A stretch of 56,949 bases of DNA from Actinomycetota bacterium (GTDB lineage Bacteria > Actinomycetota > Acidimicrobiia > Acidimicrobiales > Ilumatobacteraceae): the NCBI GenBank assembly GCA_009927665.1, contig RFMM01000183.1, forward strand, positions 1-56,949. Direction: 5' to 3'. The notes under the pieces are model-generated. The model was given only the letters and a program-made list of their open reading frames with translations. It made no database searches and had not been told where the DNA came from. The translations under genes were made by a program, and so were the position numbers. The number at the start of each line of letters is the position of its first letter. Position 1 is the stretch's first letter. Shown here piece after piece: positions 47,871-56,949 of this stretch.

Positions 47871-48336
47871 GCCTCGGGCACGCGACCCACGGCAGTGGTG
47901 ATCCACGCCATGTCGCGCGGCGTATGCGGTGTTTTGGCGAGAATCATGCCCGCCTCATTCGGCGTTCGATCGCGCTTGTGCAGATTGCATCGCCTGCATG
48001 CCGCCGCCACGTTTTCCCACGTGTGCTCACCACCACGCGAGCGCGGCATGACATGGTCGATCGAGTCGGCCGGCTTGCCGCAGTATTGACACTTGTAGCC
48101 GTCGCGGGCAAAGACGGCCCGTCGCGACAACGCGGTGCGCCGCCGAAACGGAGCCCGCACGACGTAGTTCAATCGAATCACAAGCGGACCACGCATCACC
48201 ACGACGCAGCGCGAATCTCGGTGCCATCGTCTTCGACGATCTCGGCCTTCTCTGACAGCACGAGGCAGATGGCCCGACGTGCCGAGACCACGCTCAGCGG
48301 CTCGAACGTCCCATTGAGAACGAGCGCGCTGCGCAT
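47840..48336 (-). CDS. HNH endonuclease, frame broken near 48201-48208 (apparent 1-nt deletion)
   Basis: 5' part [46 protein letters not shown]; 3' part in another frame [79 protein letters not shown]; together match the actinobacterial HNH family; span is 3n+2. Confidence 0.88.
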
Positions 48337-48340
48337 CTCG

Positions 48341-48604
48341 TTACCCCCTGGCTCTCTTCCTACGCAACGCGCGCTGGTACGAACGGCACCACGCGAGATA
48401 CGTCACGAGGTCATGCGGTTCAGCGTTGTGCACGGCATTACCGTACTGCGTCTCGAGCCGAAAACCGAGATATCGCCGGTCTGGCAACGGCAAGAACGGT
48501 GCGCGGCACCACCAGCGGTTCGGGGCAAGTCGCACTGCTTGCCGCACGGCAACCGACCACAACCACGGTCGACGCACGACGGCCCACAGGCCCGTCGCGT
48601 TCAT
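48341..48604 (-). CDS. Conserved hypothetical protein, 87 aa
   Basis: [87 protein letters not shown]; compact ORF between HNH and acyl-CoA dehydrogenase genes. Confidence 0.65.
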   Translation of the reverse strand: MNATGLWAVVRRPWLWSVAVRQAVRLAPNRWWCRAPFLPLPDRRYLGFRLETQYGNAVHNAEPHDLVTYLAWCRSYQRALRRKRARG

Positions 48605-48611
48605 CACGCCC

Positions 48612-49832
48612 CTACTTCGGGCGCGGTTCTTTGGGCAGACCGAGCACCATCTCGCCGATGATGTTGCGCTGAATCTGCGAAGAACCCGCGTAGATCGTGC
48701 CGGCTCGCGCATTTAAGAACGTCATCGCCCAACTCATCGACGAGTTCGCCGCACCGCTGTCGTCGGTCTGAAACGAGGTGCTGGGCTTTCGACCGACGGG
48801 AACCAACGCATCAACGCCCATGATGTCAAGCGCGAGTTCGGTCGACTTCTTGTGATACTCGCTCCAATACAACTTGGAGATTGCCGCATCAGGGCCCGGA
48901 TGGTGACCAGCGAGGAACTTCGTGAGCGTGCGCTGCCCGAGATACTTCATAATCTGCACCTTCGAATAGCACCACGCAAGTCGCTGACGAATGCGCGGGT
49001 CGTTCGCGACGCCACGTTCATTGGCCAGCGCCAGCAAGCGGTCGAACTCGGCTTCGTATCGAATCGGGCCGGTTGCCGCTGCCTCGCCGCGTTCGAAACC
49101 GAGCAACGCCATCGCGACGGCCCAGCCGTTGTTCACGCCACCAACGACGTTGGCCTTCGGCACGCGCACGTCGGTGTAGAACACCTCGTTGAATTCGCTT
49201 TCGCCCGAAATCATTCGGATCGGCCGCACCTCAATGCCCGGCTGACGCATGTCAACCAAGAGGAACGAGATTCCCTTGTGGCGCGGTGCGGTCGGATCGG
49301 TTCGTGCGAGCGTAAAGATGTGCGTCGCAAGATGGCCGGCGGAGGTCCAGATCTTTTGGCCATTGAGCACCCACTCGTCGCCATCAAGTTCAGCCTTGAG
49401 ACCGAGATTTGAGAGGTCGCTGCCGGCGTTGGGTTCGCTGTAGCCCTGACACCACACGTCGTCGCCCGAAATGATGCGTGGCAGATAGTGGCGCTTTTGT
49501 TCTTCGGTGCCGAAGAGCAACAGCGTGTTGCCGAGCATCTGAATGCCGAAGACATCGTTCATCGCGCCAGTCGGCACGCCGGCGCGCGTGAACTCTTCCG
49601 CCACGATCACCTGCTCGAGCGCTGAGAGACCACCGCCGCCAAACTCGGCCGGCCAACCCGGAGCCAGATATCGAGCCTGGGCCAGGTGCACTCGCCACTC
49701 TTTGATGAACGTCTCAAGTTCGTCGCCATCAAGGGCGCCGATGCCTTTCCAATTTGCGGGAAGCTTCTCGGCGAGAAACGCCTGAACCTTCTCGCGATAG
49801 GCCTCGGCTTCGGCGGAATAGGTCGGTCGCAT
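48612..49832 (-). CDS. Acyl-CoA dehydrogenase
   Basis: AEFGGGGLSALEQVIVAEEFTRAG, WCQGYSEPNAGSDLSNLGLKAELDGDEWVLNGQKIWTSAGHLA, C-terminal GTIYAGSSQIQRNIIGEMVLGLP. Confidence 0.95.
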   Translation of the reverse strand: MRPTYSAEAEAYREKVQAFLAEKLPANWKGIGALDGDELETFIKEWRVHLAQARYLAPGWPAEFGGGGLSALEQVIVAEEFTRAGVPTGAMNDVFGIQMLGNTLLLFGTEEQKRHYLPRIISGDDVWCQGYSEPNAGSDLSNLGLKAELDGDEWVLNGQKIWTSAGHLATHIFTLARTDPTAPRHKGISFLLVDMRQPGIEVRPIRMISGESEFNEVFYTDVRVPKANVVGGVNNGWAVAMALLGFERGEAAATGPIRYEAEFDRLLALANERGVANDPRIRQRLAWCYSKVQIMKYLGQRTLTKFLAGHHPGPDAAISKLYWSEYHKKSTELALDIMGVDALVPVGRKPSTSFQTDDSGAANSSMSWAMTFLNARAGTIYAGSSQIQRNIIGEMVLGLPKEPRPK

Positions 49833-49842
49833 GGGGCTGACG

Positions 49843-50700
49843 CTACTCCACGTGTCGACGCGCAACGGCGGCGGCACCAACGAGCGGAGCATCTGCGCCG
49901 AGCCCAGTTGGTCGCACCTGAACTCCCCGTGAAAACTTGATTGATGCCTGACGGTCGACCTCGGCTTGCACCGCTGAGTAAAAGGGGTCACCGAATCCGA
50001 GTGCGACCGAACCTCCGATAACTGCGAGACGAAGGTCGAGCAACACCGCAACCGACGCAACTGCCCGCCCCACGTAGATGCCCGTCTGCTCGATCACCGC
50101 GAGCGAGGCTTCGGCAGCGGGTCGGCCCGTCATTTCGGCGATTGCGGTGCCTGATGCTTGCGCTTCGAGGCATCCGTATGCCCCACATTTGCAGCGCCGC
50201 CCGCCTGGGGCGACGCACACGTGACCGATGTGACCCGAATTGCCGGTGTTGCCGTCAAGCAAGCGACCGTCGCTGATGATGCCACCGCCGACGCCCGTCG
50301 ACACGACCATGCCGATGACATCTCGACACCCGACCGCTGCACCACACCAGGTTTCACCCAAGACCACGGCCTTGGCGTCGTTGTCGACGAAGGTTGGCAA
50401 ACCGGTGAGCGAGGCGAGCGATGACCGCAGCGGGAAGTCGCTCCAACTCGTGATGTGCAGGTTCGACACCTTGTCGCCCTGGTCAGACATCGGCCCACCG
50501 CAGCCCACCCCGCATGCGACAACGTCGACATCACGCGATGCCTGCACACGCGAGACGAGAGCAGCGAGGGCATCCCACACGCCATCACGAGGTGTCGGCG
50601 TGCGGTCTTGCGCCAACACCTTGCCCGCCAACGAGACGATTCCGGCAGAGAGTTTTGTTCCGCCGATGTCGACCGCGAGATACGCCCGCTCACGGGTCAT
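49843..50700 (-). CDS. ROK family sugar kinase (glucokinase-like)
   Basis: AVDIGGTKLSAGIVSLAG, VDNDAKAVVLGETWCGAA, STGVGGGIISDG, GHVCVAPGGRRCKCGAYGCLEA (ROK Cys motif). Confidence 0.93.
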   Translation of the reverse strand: MTRERAYLAVDIGGTKLSAGIVSLAGKVLAQDRTPTPRDGVWDALAALVSRVQASRDVDVVACGVGCGGPMSDQGDKVSNLHITSWSDFPLRSSLASLTGLPTFVDNDAKAVVLGETWCGAAVGCRDVIGMVVSTGVGGGIISDGRLLDGNTGNSGHIGHVCVAPGGRRCKCGAYGCLEAQASGTAIAEMTGRPAAEASLAVIEQTGIYVGRAVASVAVLLDLRLAVIGGSVALGFGDPFYSAVQAEVDRQASIKFSRGVQVRPTGLGADAPLVGAAAVARRHVE

Positions 50701-50722
50701 GCGCTGCGGTCTTCCGACTGGG

Positions 50723-51076
50723 TTACTGCTCGCGGCCCATCTGGTCGCGCATCTTGCGGGCGTTCTCGCGAGTGGTGCGCAACACCGCCGACAGATCGCG
50801 CACTCCGGCCTTGCCCATCGAACGCAACTCGCGTTCAATCACCAACATGCAGGCGAGCATCAAGACAAAACCAGCGAAGCCAGCGGTGAAGTGAAACTGC
50901 AAGCCAACGAACACCAAGCCGAGCGACAACACCGCGCCGAGCACCGCCCATCGCACGCGCCGAACCGCTGGTCGGTATAAACCAGAGGGAGACACCGCCT
51001 GGGCAAAGCGCTCGTCAGACTCAAGTTGCGCTTCGATCTGCCGCAAGATCTGTTGTTCGTTGTCAGACAGTGGCAC
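50723..51076 (-). CDS. DUF3040 family membrane protein
   Basis: PLSDNEQQILRQIEAQLESDERFAQAV followed by two TM helices; GTG start proposed. Confidence 0.8.
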   Translation of the reverse strand: MPLSDNEQQILRQIEAQLESDERFAQAVSPSGLYRPAVRRVRWAVLGAVLSLGLVFVGLQFHFTAGFAGFVLMLACMLVIERELRSMGKAGVRDLSAVLRTTRENARKMRDQMGREQ

Positions 51077-51154
51077 GGGTGGCTCCTCTCTTGCCTTGCG
51101 AGCGTAGTCGGCACTTGTCACGACGCACCCAGCCCTTTGCGCATTCGACAGAGG

Positions 51155-52408
51155 TCACTCGCGTTGCGGCCCCCAAGGTGTGCTCTCTGTCTCGGCGTCG
51201 GGCCCTGTCGAGATGGCATCGTCGCCGAAACGCCGGCGAATGCGATCAATGGCGCGCGAGGCAATCCCCCAATTCGCGTTCTGGGTCTGCTGTTCATCAC
51301 CGTCGAACAACTGCATCTGAGTGTCGGGCTCAGCGAAGTTGCGGGCGCTCACCCCCGCTAGGCGTATTCCGCGGGCGATGTCGATATCGGGCAGAAGTTC
51401 GTCAATCTCGCCGATGATTGCCTGGCTCGTGTCGAGGGGTTCAGCAGTGGTGTGTGAACGAGTGATGGTCGAGAAGTCGCCATAGCGAATCTTGAGCGTG
51501 ATGGTGCGGGCGGCAAGACCCTGTTCTCGGCAGCGACGCGCCACCGTGTCAGACATGCGCAAGAGGTGGCGACGCAACGTGGCCGGCGACAGCACATCTT
51601 CTGAGAACGTCTCTTCGCTGCCAATCGATTTGGTCTGACGATCTGGCTCAACCAACCGGTCGTCTATGGCGTGACTGAGGTCGTACAAGTGTTCCGCCAA
51701 TCCAACCCCTAGGGCGGCGGCCAGCACACGACGGTCGCACGCTGCGACATCACCCACCGTGCGCAGCCCGAGCCGATGCAGCTTCTCGAGCGTGACCGGC
51801 CCGACGCCCCACAACATGCCCACCTCGAGCGGATGCAAGAACGCAACTTCGCTGCCGGGTGCAACTTCGAATACGCCGGGCCCTGGGTCAATGCGATCGC
51901 GACTGGCCCGCGGTTTGGCGAATTCGGTGGCCAGTTTCGCAATGAACTTCGAAGTTGCTACCCCGACACTGCAGGGCAAGCCCACCTGTTCGCGAACCGC
52001 ATCGCGAACTCGGTAGGCGATCGCTTCGGCGGCTCCGAACATTCGTTGGGCACCGGTGACATCGAGAAAGGCTTCGTCGAGTGAAAGCCCTTCGACGAGT
52101 GGCGTGAAGTGGTGGAAGACCTCGAAGACTCGTGCGCTGATGTCGCCGTAGTACTCATGGTCACCGTCGAGAAACACTGCGTGCGGGCAAAGGCGCTGTG
52201 CCTGTGCCGACGCCATGGCGCTCTTCACACCAAACTGACGGGCCTCATATGACGCGGCCGCCACGACACCGCGCTGCGCCGAGCCGCCGACGACGACCGG
52301 TCGGCCCACAAGTTCGGGGCGGCGCAACAGTTCGCACGCCACGAAGAATGCGTTCATGTCGACGTGCAGAATGCGCCGAACGGCAACGTTGTCGGCAAGT
52401 GCCGCCAT
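51155..52408 (-). CDS. dinB: DNA polymerase IV (Y family)
   Basis: ILHVDMNAFFVACELLRRPELVGRPVVVGG, VEGLSLDEAFLDVTGA, GVATSKFIAKLATEFAKP; C-terminal TQMQLF clamp-binding-like motif. Confidence 0.95.
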   Translation of the reverse strand: MAALADNVAVRRILHVDMNAFFVACELLRRPELVGRPVVVGGSAQRGVVAAASYEARQFGVKSAMASAQAQRLCPHAVFLDGDHEYYGDISARVFEVFHHFTPLVEGLSLDEAFLDVTGAQRMFGAAEAIAYRVRDAVREQVGLPCSVGVATSKFIAKLATEFAKPRASRDRIDPGPGVFEVAPGSEVAFLHPLEVGMLWGVGPVTLEKLHRLGLRTVGDVAACDRRVLAAALGVGLAEHLYDLSHAIDDRLVEPDRQTKSIGSEETFSEDVLSPATLRRHLLRMSDTVARRCREQGLAARTITLKIRYGDFSTITRSHTTAEPLDTSQAIIGEIDELLPDIDIARGIRLAGVSARNFAEPDTQMQLFDGDEQQTQNANWGIASRAIDRIRRRFGDDAISTGPDAETESTPWGPQRE

Positions 52409-52440
52409 GCGCGCAACGCTAGTAATACGGTGTTGGGGTC

Positions 52441-52716
52441 ATGAACGAACGATCATTGTCGGCTTTGCCATCGCGCACCGCGCGCGTGGTGGCGTTCTCG
52501 TCGGTGTTGGTCGCTGGCCTCGCTGGCGGCACCATTGGCTACGCCCTCGTCGACGTGCAGTGCACTGGTGAGTGCGCAGTGCCAACTGGCATCGGCATGT
52601 TGGTGGGTTCGGTGGGCTTTGCGCTGGGGATGAGCGTGGTGGCGGTGCTCGGTCTGCGAGCCGTTGGCGAATGGCGCGAACGCAACAGCCCAGACGACAC
52701 CGACCCGACACGCTGA
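52441..52716 (+). CDS. Hypothetical membrane protein
   Basis: ORF with two TM helices, TGATG overlap into IMPase gene. Confidence 0.7.
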   Translation: MNERSLSALPSRTARVVAFSSVLVAGLAGGTIGYALVDVQCTGECAVPTGIGMLVGSVGFALGMSVVAVLGLRAVGEWRERNSPDDTDPTR

Positions 52717-53507
52717 TGCAATCGCTCATCACCCTCGCCGCCGATCTCGCACGTCGTGCCGGCCACCACGCGCGTAATGGTCGCGCCCAAGGTATGCAGG
52801 TCGTCGGCACCAAACTGACCGACACCGACATGGTGACCAAGTTCGACCGCGAGGCCGAGGCGATGATCGTTGAGGGTCTGCGTGCCGCACGACCCGACGA
52901 CAGCATCGTCGGCGAAGAAGGCGGCGCCCACCAGGGCACTTCGGGTGTCGAGTGGCTCGTCGACCCAATCGACGGCACCACGAGTTTCATGTACGGCTTG
53001 CCCACCTGGTGCGTGTCCATTGGCGCCCGCGACGCCGACGGCGGCCTCGTTGGCGCGGTCTATCTGCCCGATCTTGATGAGATGTTTCTTGCCGAACGCA
53101 GTCGAGGTGCAACGCTCAACGGCCACGCGATTCGGTGCTCGTCGATCACTGACTTAAGCAAGGCCCTGGTTGCCACTGGCTTCAGTTACACGCCAGCCCA
53201 GCGCACGGTGCAGTCGCGGCGCGTCACCGAGTTCATCCACCAGATTCGCGATGTGCGCCGCATGGGCGCGGCCGCAGTCGATATTTGTTTCGTTGCCTGC
53301 GGTCGACTCGACGCGTACTTCGAAGAGAATCTGCACGCTTGGGACATCGCCGCCGCTGAGGTCATCGCCCGCGAGGCAGGGGCACTTGTCGGCGACTACG
53401 CAGGCAGACCCCTGCGCCCTGCAGAAACCTTGATTGCGGCACCCGGGGTCTTCGATGCGCTCTCTGCGTTGCTGACTGCGGCACAACGCAAGCATCCGCA
53501 CTCATAG
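52716..53507 (+). CDS. Inositol monophosphatase family protein
   Basis: VGEEGG, WLVDPIDGTTSFMYGLPTWCVSIGA, AWDIAAAEVIAREAGA motifs. Confidence 0.92.
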   Translation: MQSLITLAADLARRAGHHARNGRAQGMQVVGTKLTDTDMVTKFDREAEAMIVEGLRAARPDDSIVGEEGGAHQGTSGVEWLVDPIDGTTSFMYGLPTWCVSIGARDADGGLVGAVYLPDLDEMFLAERSRGATLNGHAIRCSSITDLSKALVATGFSYTPAQRTVQSRRVTEFIHQIRDVRRMGAAAVDICFVACGRLDAYFEENLHAWDIAAAEVIAREAGALVGDYAGRPLRPAETLIAAPGVFDALSALLTAAQRKHPHS

Positions 53508-53575
53508 CTCGCGGCAGGCGCACCTACGCGCGTATCTCGTCGCACGCTCCCCGACCAGCACTACCTTGGTGCTCG

Positions 53576-54256
53576 GTGTCTACGCGCATTTTGACGGTGG
53601 AAGACGATGAGCGCATTCGCACGTCGGTGCGACTCGCGCTGGAAGAAGAAGGCTGGGTCGTCGACGAGGCAGCCAACGGCGAAGATGCCGCCGAAAAGTT
53701 CAGCATGACACCAGCTGACGTGGTGCTCATCGACATCATGCTGCCTGGCATCGACGGTTTCGAATTGTGTCGCAAGATTCGCTCATCGAGCAGTGTGCCG
53801 ATCGTGATGGTGACCGCACGCAGCGATACCCACGACGTGGTCGCCGGTCTTGAAGCCGGTGCTGACGACTATCTCACCAAGCCGTTCGCCCCCAAAGAAC
53901 TCTCGGCGCGAATTCGGGCCCTCTTGCGACGCATCAAGACCGTCGATCATCAGCACCAAAACCTCGTGTTCGGCGATCTCGTCATCATTCCCGAAGAGGG
54001 TCGTGTGACCCTCGCAGGTGAAGAAGTTCCTCTCACGAAAACCGAGTTTCGTTTGCTGTGCGTGCTTGCCGAAAACCCGAGCGGTGTCTTCAGTCGCGAA
54101 ACGCTCTTGAAGCGCGTGTGGGAATACGACTATTTCGGCGACGGGCGACTCGTCGACGTGCACGTACGACGACTGCGCATGAAGGTGGAGCGCGACCCCG
54201 CCGAACCGCGCCACGTGGTGACGGTGCGCGGTCTCGGTTATCGACTGCAGGCGTGA
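53576..54256 (+). CDS. OmpR-family response regulator, MtrA-like
   Basis: ILTVEDDERIRTSVRLALEEEGW, DVVLIDIMLPGIDGFEL, GADDYLTKPFAPKEL, VWEYDYFGDGRLVDVHVRRLRMKVERDPAEPRHVVTVRGLGYRL. Confidence 0.93.
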   Translation: MSTRILTVEDDERIRTSVRLALEEEGWVVDEAANGEDAAEKFSMTPADVVLIDIMLPGIDGFELCRKIRSSSSVPIVMVTARSDTHDVVAGLEAGADDYLTKPFAPKELSARIRALLRRIKTVDHQHQNLVFGDLVIIPEEGRVTLAGEEVPLTKTEFRLLCVLAENPSGVFSRETLLKRVWEYDYFGDGRLVDVHVRRLRMKVERDPAEPRHVVTVRGLGYRLQA

Positions 54257-54312
54257 CGAGCGCAGTGACATCGTGACGAACGCAGTGACATCGCGACGAG
54301 CGCAGTGACATC
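54253..54312 (+). repeat. Three 20-bp tandem repeats spanning response-regulator stop / kinase start
   Basis: GTGACGAGCGCAGTGACATC / GTGACGAACGCAGTGACATC / GCGACGAGCGCAGTGACATC followed by GTGACCAGC (kinase start). Confidence 0.97.
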
Positions 54313-55472
54313 GTGACCAGCCCCGTTCGCCCTGACGATCTCTCGGTTACCAAACGCGCCCGTGGGTTCGTGCGGCGACACCGCCCTCGACGCATGGGTC
54401 TGCGCACCCGAATCTTGCTGACCTTCGGTATCGGTGCCCTGATCTTGTCGGGGGTGTTGACATTTCTCACCTACACACTCACCCGCTCGAACCTGATCGA
54501 GCGTGAGGGTGAGCTGGGCATCAGCAACCAAGTGATCGCCGAGACGCTTGACAGTTTGCGCATTGCACTGTTTGCGGCTGCCGCCATCACGTTGCTCGTC
54601 GGTCTGTTGCTCGGCATTCTGGCCAGCGAACGCGTCGTGCGGCCGCTCGCCGGTGCCGCTGACGCCGCTCGCGCCATCGCCGAAGGCCGTCTCGACACTC
54701 GACTCGAGCCCACCGACGACCCCGACCTCAATGCGCTGACTGAATCGTTCAACGACATGGTGGCGCGACTGCAAGATCGTGTCGAGCGTGATGCCCGATT
54801 CGCCAGCGACGTCAGCCACGAGTTGCGTTCTCCACTGATGACACTGGCGGCGTCGGTTGAGGTGATGTCGTCACGCCGTGACGAGCTGACCGAGCGCAGT
54901 CAGGCAGCTCTCGATCTTCTGGTCGCCGACGTCGCTCGATTTAGCGGCATGGTGGAAGACTTACTCGAAATCTCGCGCTACGACGCCGGAGCCATTCGCC
55001 TCAACCGAGACATGTTGCGTGTCGCCGAACTCGTGCAACAGTCGGTGCTCGCCAGCAGCATGCCACGCACAGCGCTGCACATTGACGAGCGCTGCAGCCA
55101 ACCACGTTGAGCGGCGATCGTCGACGACTTGCGCGTGTCGTCGCCAATCTCATTGATAATGCTCGTTCGCACGGCGGTGGTGCAGCGACGGTGCACGTGT
55201 GCCCTGCCGATGACTCGGCTTCGCACGTGTGGATTGCTGTTGAAGACCGCGGTGACGGTGTTTCGAGCACCGATGCGCCCCACATTTTCGAACGATTCGC
55301 CCGCGGGGCTGGGGCCAGCAAACGCGGGGCTGGCGAAGGTGCGGGGCTCGGGCTCGCCCTCGTGCGCGAACACGTGCGGCTGCACGGCGGTCGAGTTTGG
55401 GTTGAGGCCCGTCGCGACGGCGAACCTGGCGCGCGCTTCGTCGTTGAGTTGCCCTGCGAGATACGCAACTAA
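54313..55472 (+). CDS. Sensor histidine kinase, frame broken near 55090-55108 (apparent 1-nt deletion)
   Basis: TM + HAMP, RFASDVSHELRSPLMTLAASVEVM (H box) in frame 1; after ALHIDERCSQ the ATPase domain (LSGDRRRLARVVANLIDNARSHGGG, VEDRGDGV, IFERFARG, GEGAGLGLALVREHV) is in another frame; span is 3n+2. Confidence 0.9.
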
Positions 55473-55481
55473 TCTCACGCC

Positions 55482-56949
55482 ATGGCCACTTCTGGCGTTG
55501 TACTCGCTATAGATGCAGGCACGACGGGGGTGCGCACGCGTGCGGTGTTTGCCGACGGCCGTGCGTCAATCGCCGACTATCGCGAGTTCACACAGCACTA
55601 TCCGCAACCCGGCTGGGTCGAGCATGACGCCGAGGAAATCTGGCAGGCCGTGCGCGCCACATTGCAGTCGGTGTGCGCGCGAGTCAGCGAACCGATTGCC
55701 GCCATTGGCATCACCAATCAACGTGAGACCGTGGTGGCGATCGACCGCATGACAGGGGCCCCGTTGCATCGCGCCATCGTGTGGCAAGACCGTCGAACGG
55801 CTGCACGCTGCGATGAACTTTCGCCGCATCTCGACCTCGTTCGCTCGACCACCGGACTCGTGCTCGACCCGTATTTCTCAGGCTCAAAGGTCGAGTGGCT
55901 GTTGCGCAACACCGAAGTTGCACGCAACAAGAACCTTGCGTTCGCCACGATCGATGCATTTCTCGTGCACCGACTCACGGGTGGTGCTGCCTTCGCGACC
56001 GACGTGACCAATGCATCGCGCACGATGTTGTTCGATATTCGCACGCTGCGCTGGAGCGATGACACGTGCGCGCTGTTCGGCGTCGACAAACACCAGTTGC
56101 CCGAGGTTTGCCCCTCGAGCGGTCGCATCGGTACGACGATTGCCGACGGCGCGATTCCCGCTGGTGTGCCCGTGAGTGGCATTGCCGGCGATCAGCAAGC
56201 GGCGCTCTTTGGCCAAGCGTGTTTCACACCGGGCAGCGCCAAGAACACCTATGGCACCGGCAGTTTCGTGTTGCTGAATGTCGGCACGTCGTGTCCGGCG
56301 CCGACCCAGGGCATGCTCACCACGGTGGCATGGCAACTCGATTCGCAACCAGCGGTCTATGCACTCGAGGGTGCAATCTTTGTGACCGGGGCTGCCGTGC
56401 AATGGTTGCGCGACGGCCTCAACATCATTGATGCCTCGAGCGAAGTTGGTCCGCTCGCAGAAAGCGTGCCCGATGCCGGCGGAGTCGTGCTCGTCCCAGC
56501 ATTCGTCGGGCTCGGCAGCCCCTGGTGGGACCCGTATGCGCGAGGCGCCATTTTCGGTATCACCCGTGGCACCACTCGTGCGCACATCGCACGTGCCACC
56601 GTCGAGAGCATGGTGATGCAAACCCGCGACGTGGTCGACGCCATGACCCGCGCGTCGGGTGTGGCGATTCGTGATCTGCGGGTTGATGGTGGTGCCGCGG
56701 TAATGAACCTCATGTTGCAGATGCAGGCCGACCAACTCGGTGTCGACGTGCTGCGTCCGACCGAACTCGAAACCACCGCCATCGGCGCGGCCTATCTGGC
56801 CGGTCTTGCCGAAGACGTATGGGGTTCGACCGACGACATCGCCTCGCGGTGGGCACTTGAGCGCCGCTTTACACCGTCGACCGACGTCGCATCACGCGAT
56901 GCCGCCCACGCCCAATGGTTGCGTGCCGTCGAGCGCTCGCGCGCCTGGG
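55482..56949 (+). CDS. glpK: Glycerol kinase, 3' end beyond window
   Basis: VVLAIDAGTTGVRTRAVFADGRA, HDAEEIWQAVRATL, AAIGITNQRETVVAIDRMTGAPLHRAIVWQDRRT, GDQQAALFGQACFTPGSAKNTYGTGSFVLLN. Confidence 0.95.
   Translation, partial: MATSGVVLAIDAGTTGVRTRAVFADGRASIADYREFTQHYPQPGWVEHDAEEIWQAVRATLQSVCARVSEPIAAIGITNQRETVVAIDRMTGAPLHRAIVWQDRRTAARCDELSPHLDLVRSTTGLVLDPYFSGSKVEWLLRNTEVARNKNLAFATIDAFLVHRLTGGAAFATDVTNASRTMLFDIRTLRWSDDTCALFGVDKHQLPEVCPSSGRIGTTIADGAIPAGVPVSGIAGDQQAALFGQACFTPGSAKNTYGTGSFVLLNVGTSCPAPTQGMLTTVAWQLDSQPAVYALEGAIFVTGAAVQWLRDGLNIIDASSEVGPLAESVPDAGGVVLVPAFVGLGSPWWDPYARGAIFGITRGTTRAHIARATVESMVMQTRDVVDAMTRASGVAIRDLRVDGGAAVMNLMLQMQADQLGVDVLRPTELETTAIGAAYLAGLAEDVWGSTDDIASRWALERRFTPSTDVASRDAAHAQWLRAVERSRAW

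Overview
This 57-kb, high-GC, fully coding actinobacterial chromosomal window has an Acidimicrobiia-like gene content (lineage is my inference). No phage, transposon, CRISPR, rRNA or tRNA signal was recognised. Left part: a mycobacterial-style phosphatidylinositol-mannoside neighbourhood (thrS-HIT-hyp-pgsA-patA-like-[LLM oxidoreductase]-pimA-lemA-htpX-DUF3048-pdxS). It is followed by plsC, mshC, npdG, an InhA-like enoyl reductase, a YyaL/DUF255 protein, a nitroreductase, dnaE, a Bpa-like proteasome activator, an alkaline-phosphatase-family protein, an Rrf2 regulator, rluD, lspA, a DksA-like protein and ileS. Centre: a compact dcw cell-wall/division cluster on the minus strand (mraZ-rsmH-ftsL-ftsI-murE-mraY-murD-ftsW-murG-murC-murB::ftsQ-ftsZ-yggS-sepF-yggT) that lacks murF. 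Right part: ABC exporter, lipoate ligase-like, HNH nuclease, acyl-CoA dehydrogenase, ROK kinase, dinB, IMPase, an MtrA-like response regulator with its histidine kinase, and a truncated glpK. Main observations: (1) a single 745-codon ORF fusing MurB to FtsQ through a roughly 190-aa Thr/Pro/Ala-rich linker with a 21-bp repeat; (2) three 20-bp tandem copies of a start/stop-overlap region between the response regulator and its kinase; (3) a 10-bp-periodic MraZ-type operator over a TTGACA promoter; (4) four well-supported and one tentative single-nucleotide frameshifts in otherwise conserved genes (thrS, dksA-like, HNH, histidine kinase, possibly yggT), suggesting indel errors in this assembly or recoding.
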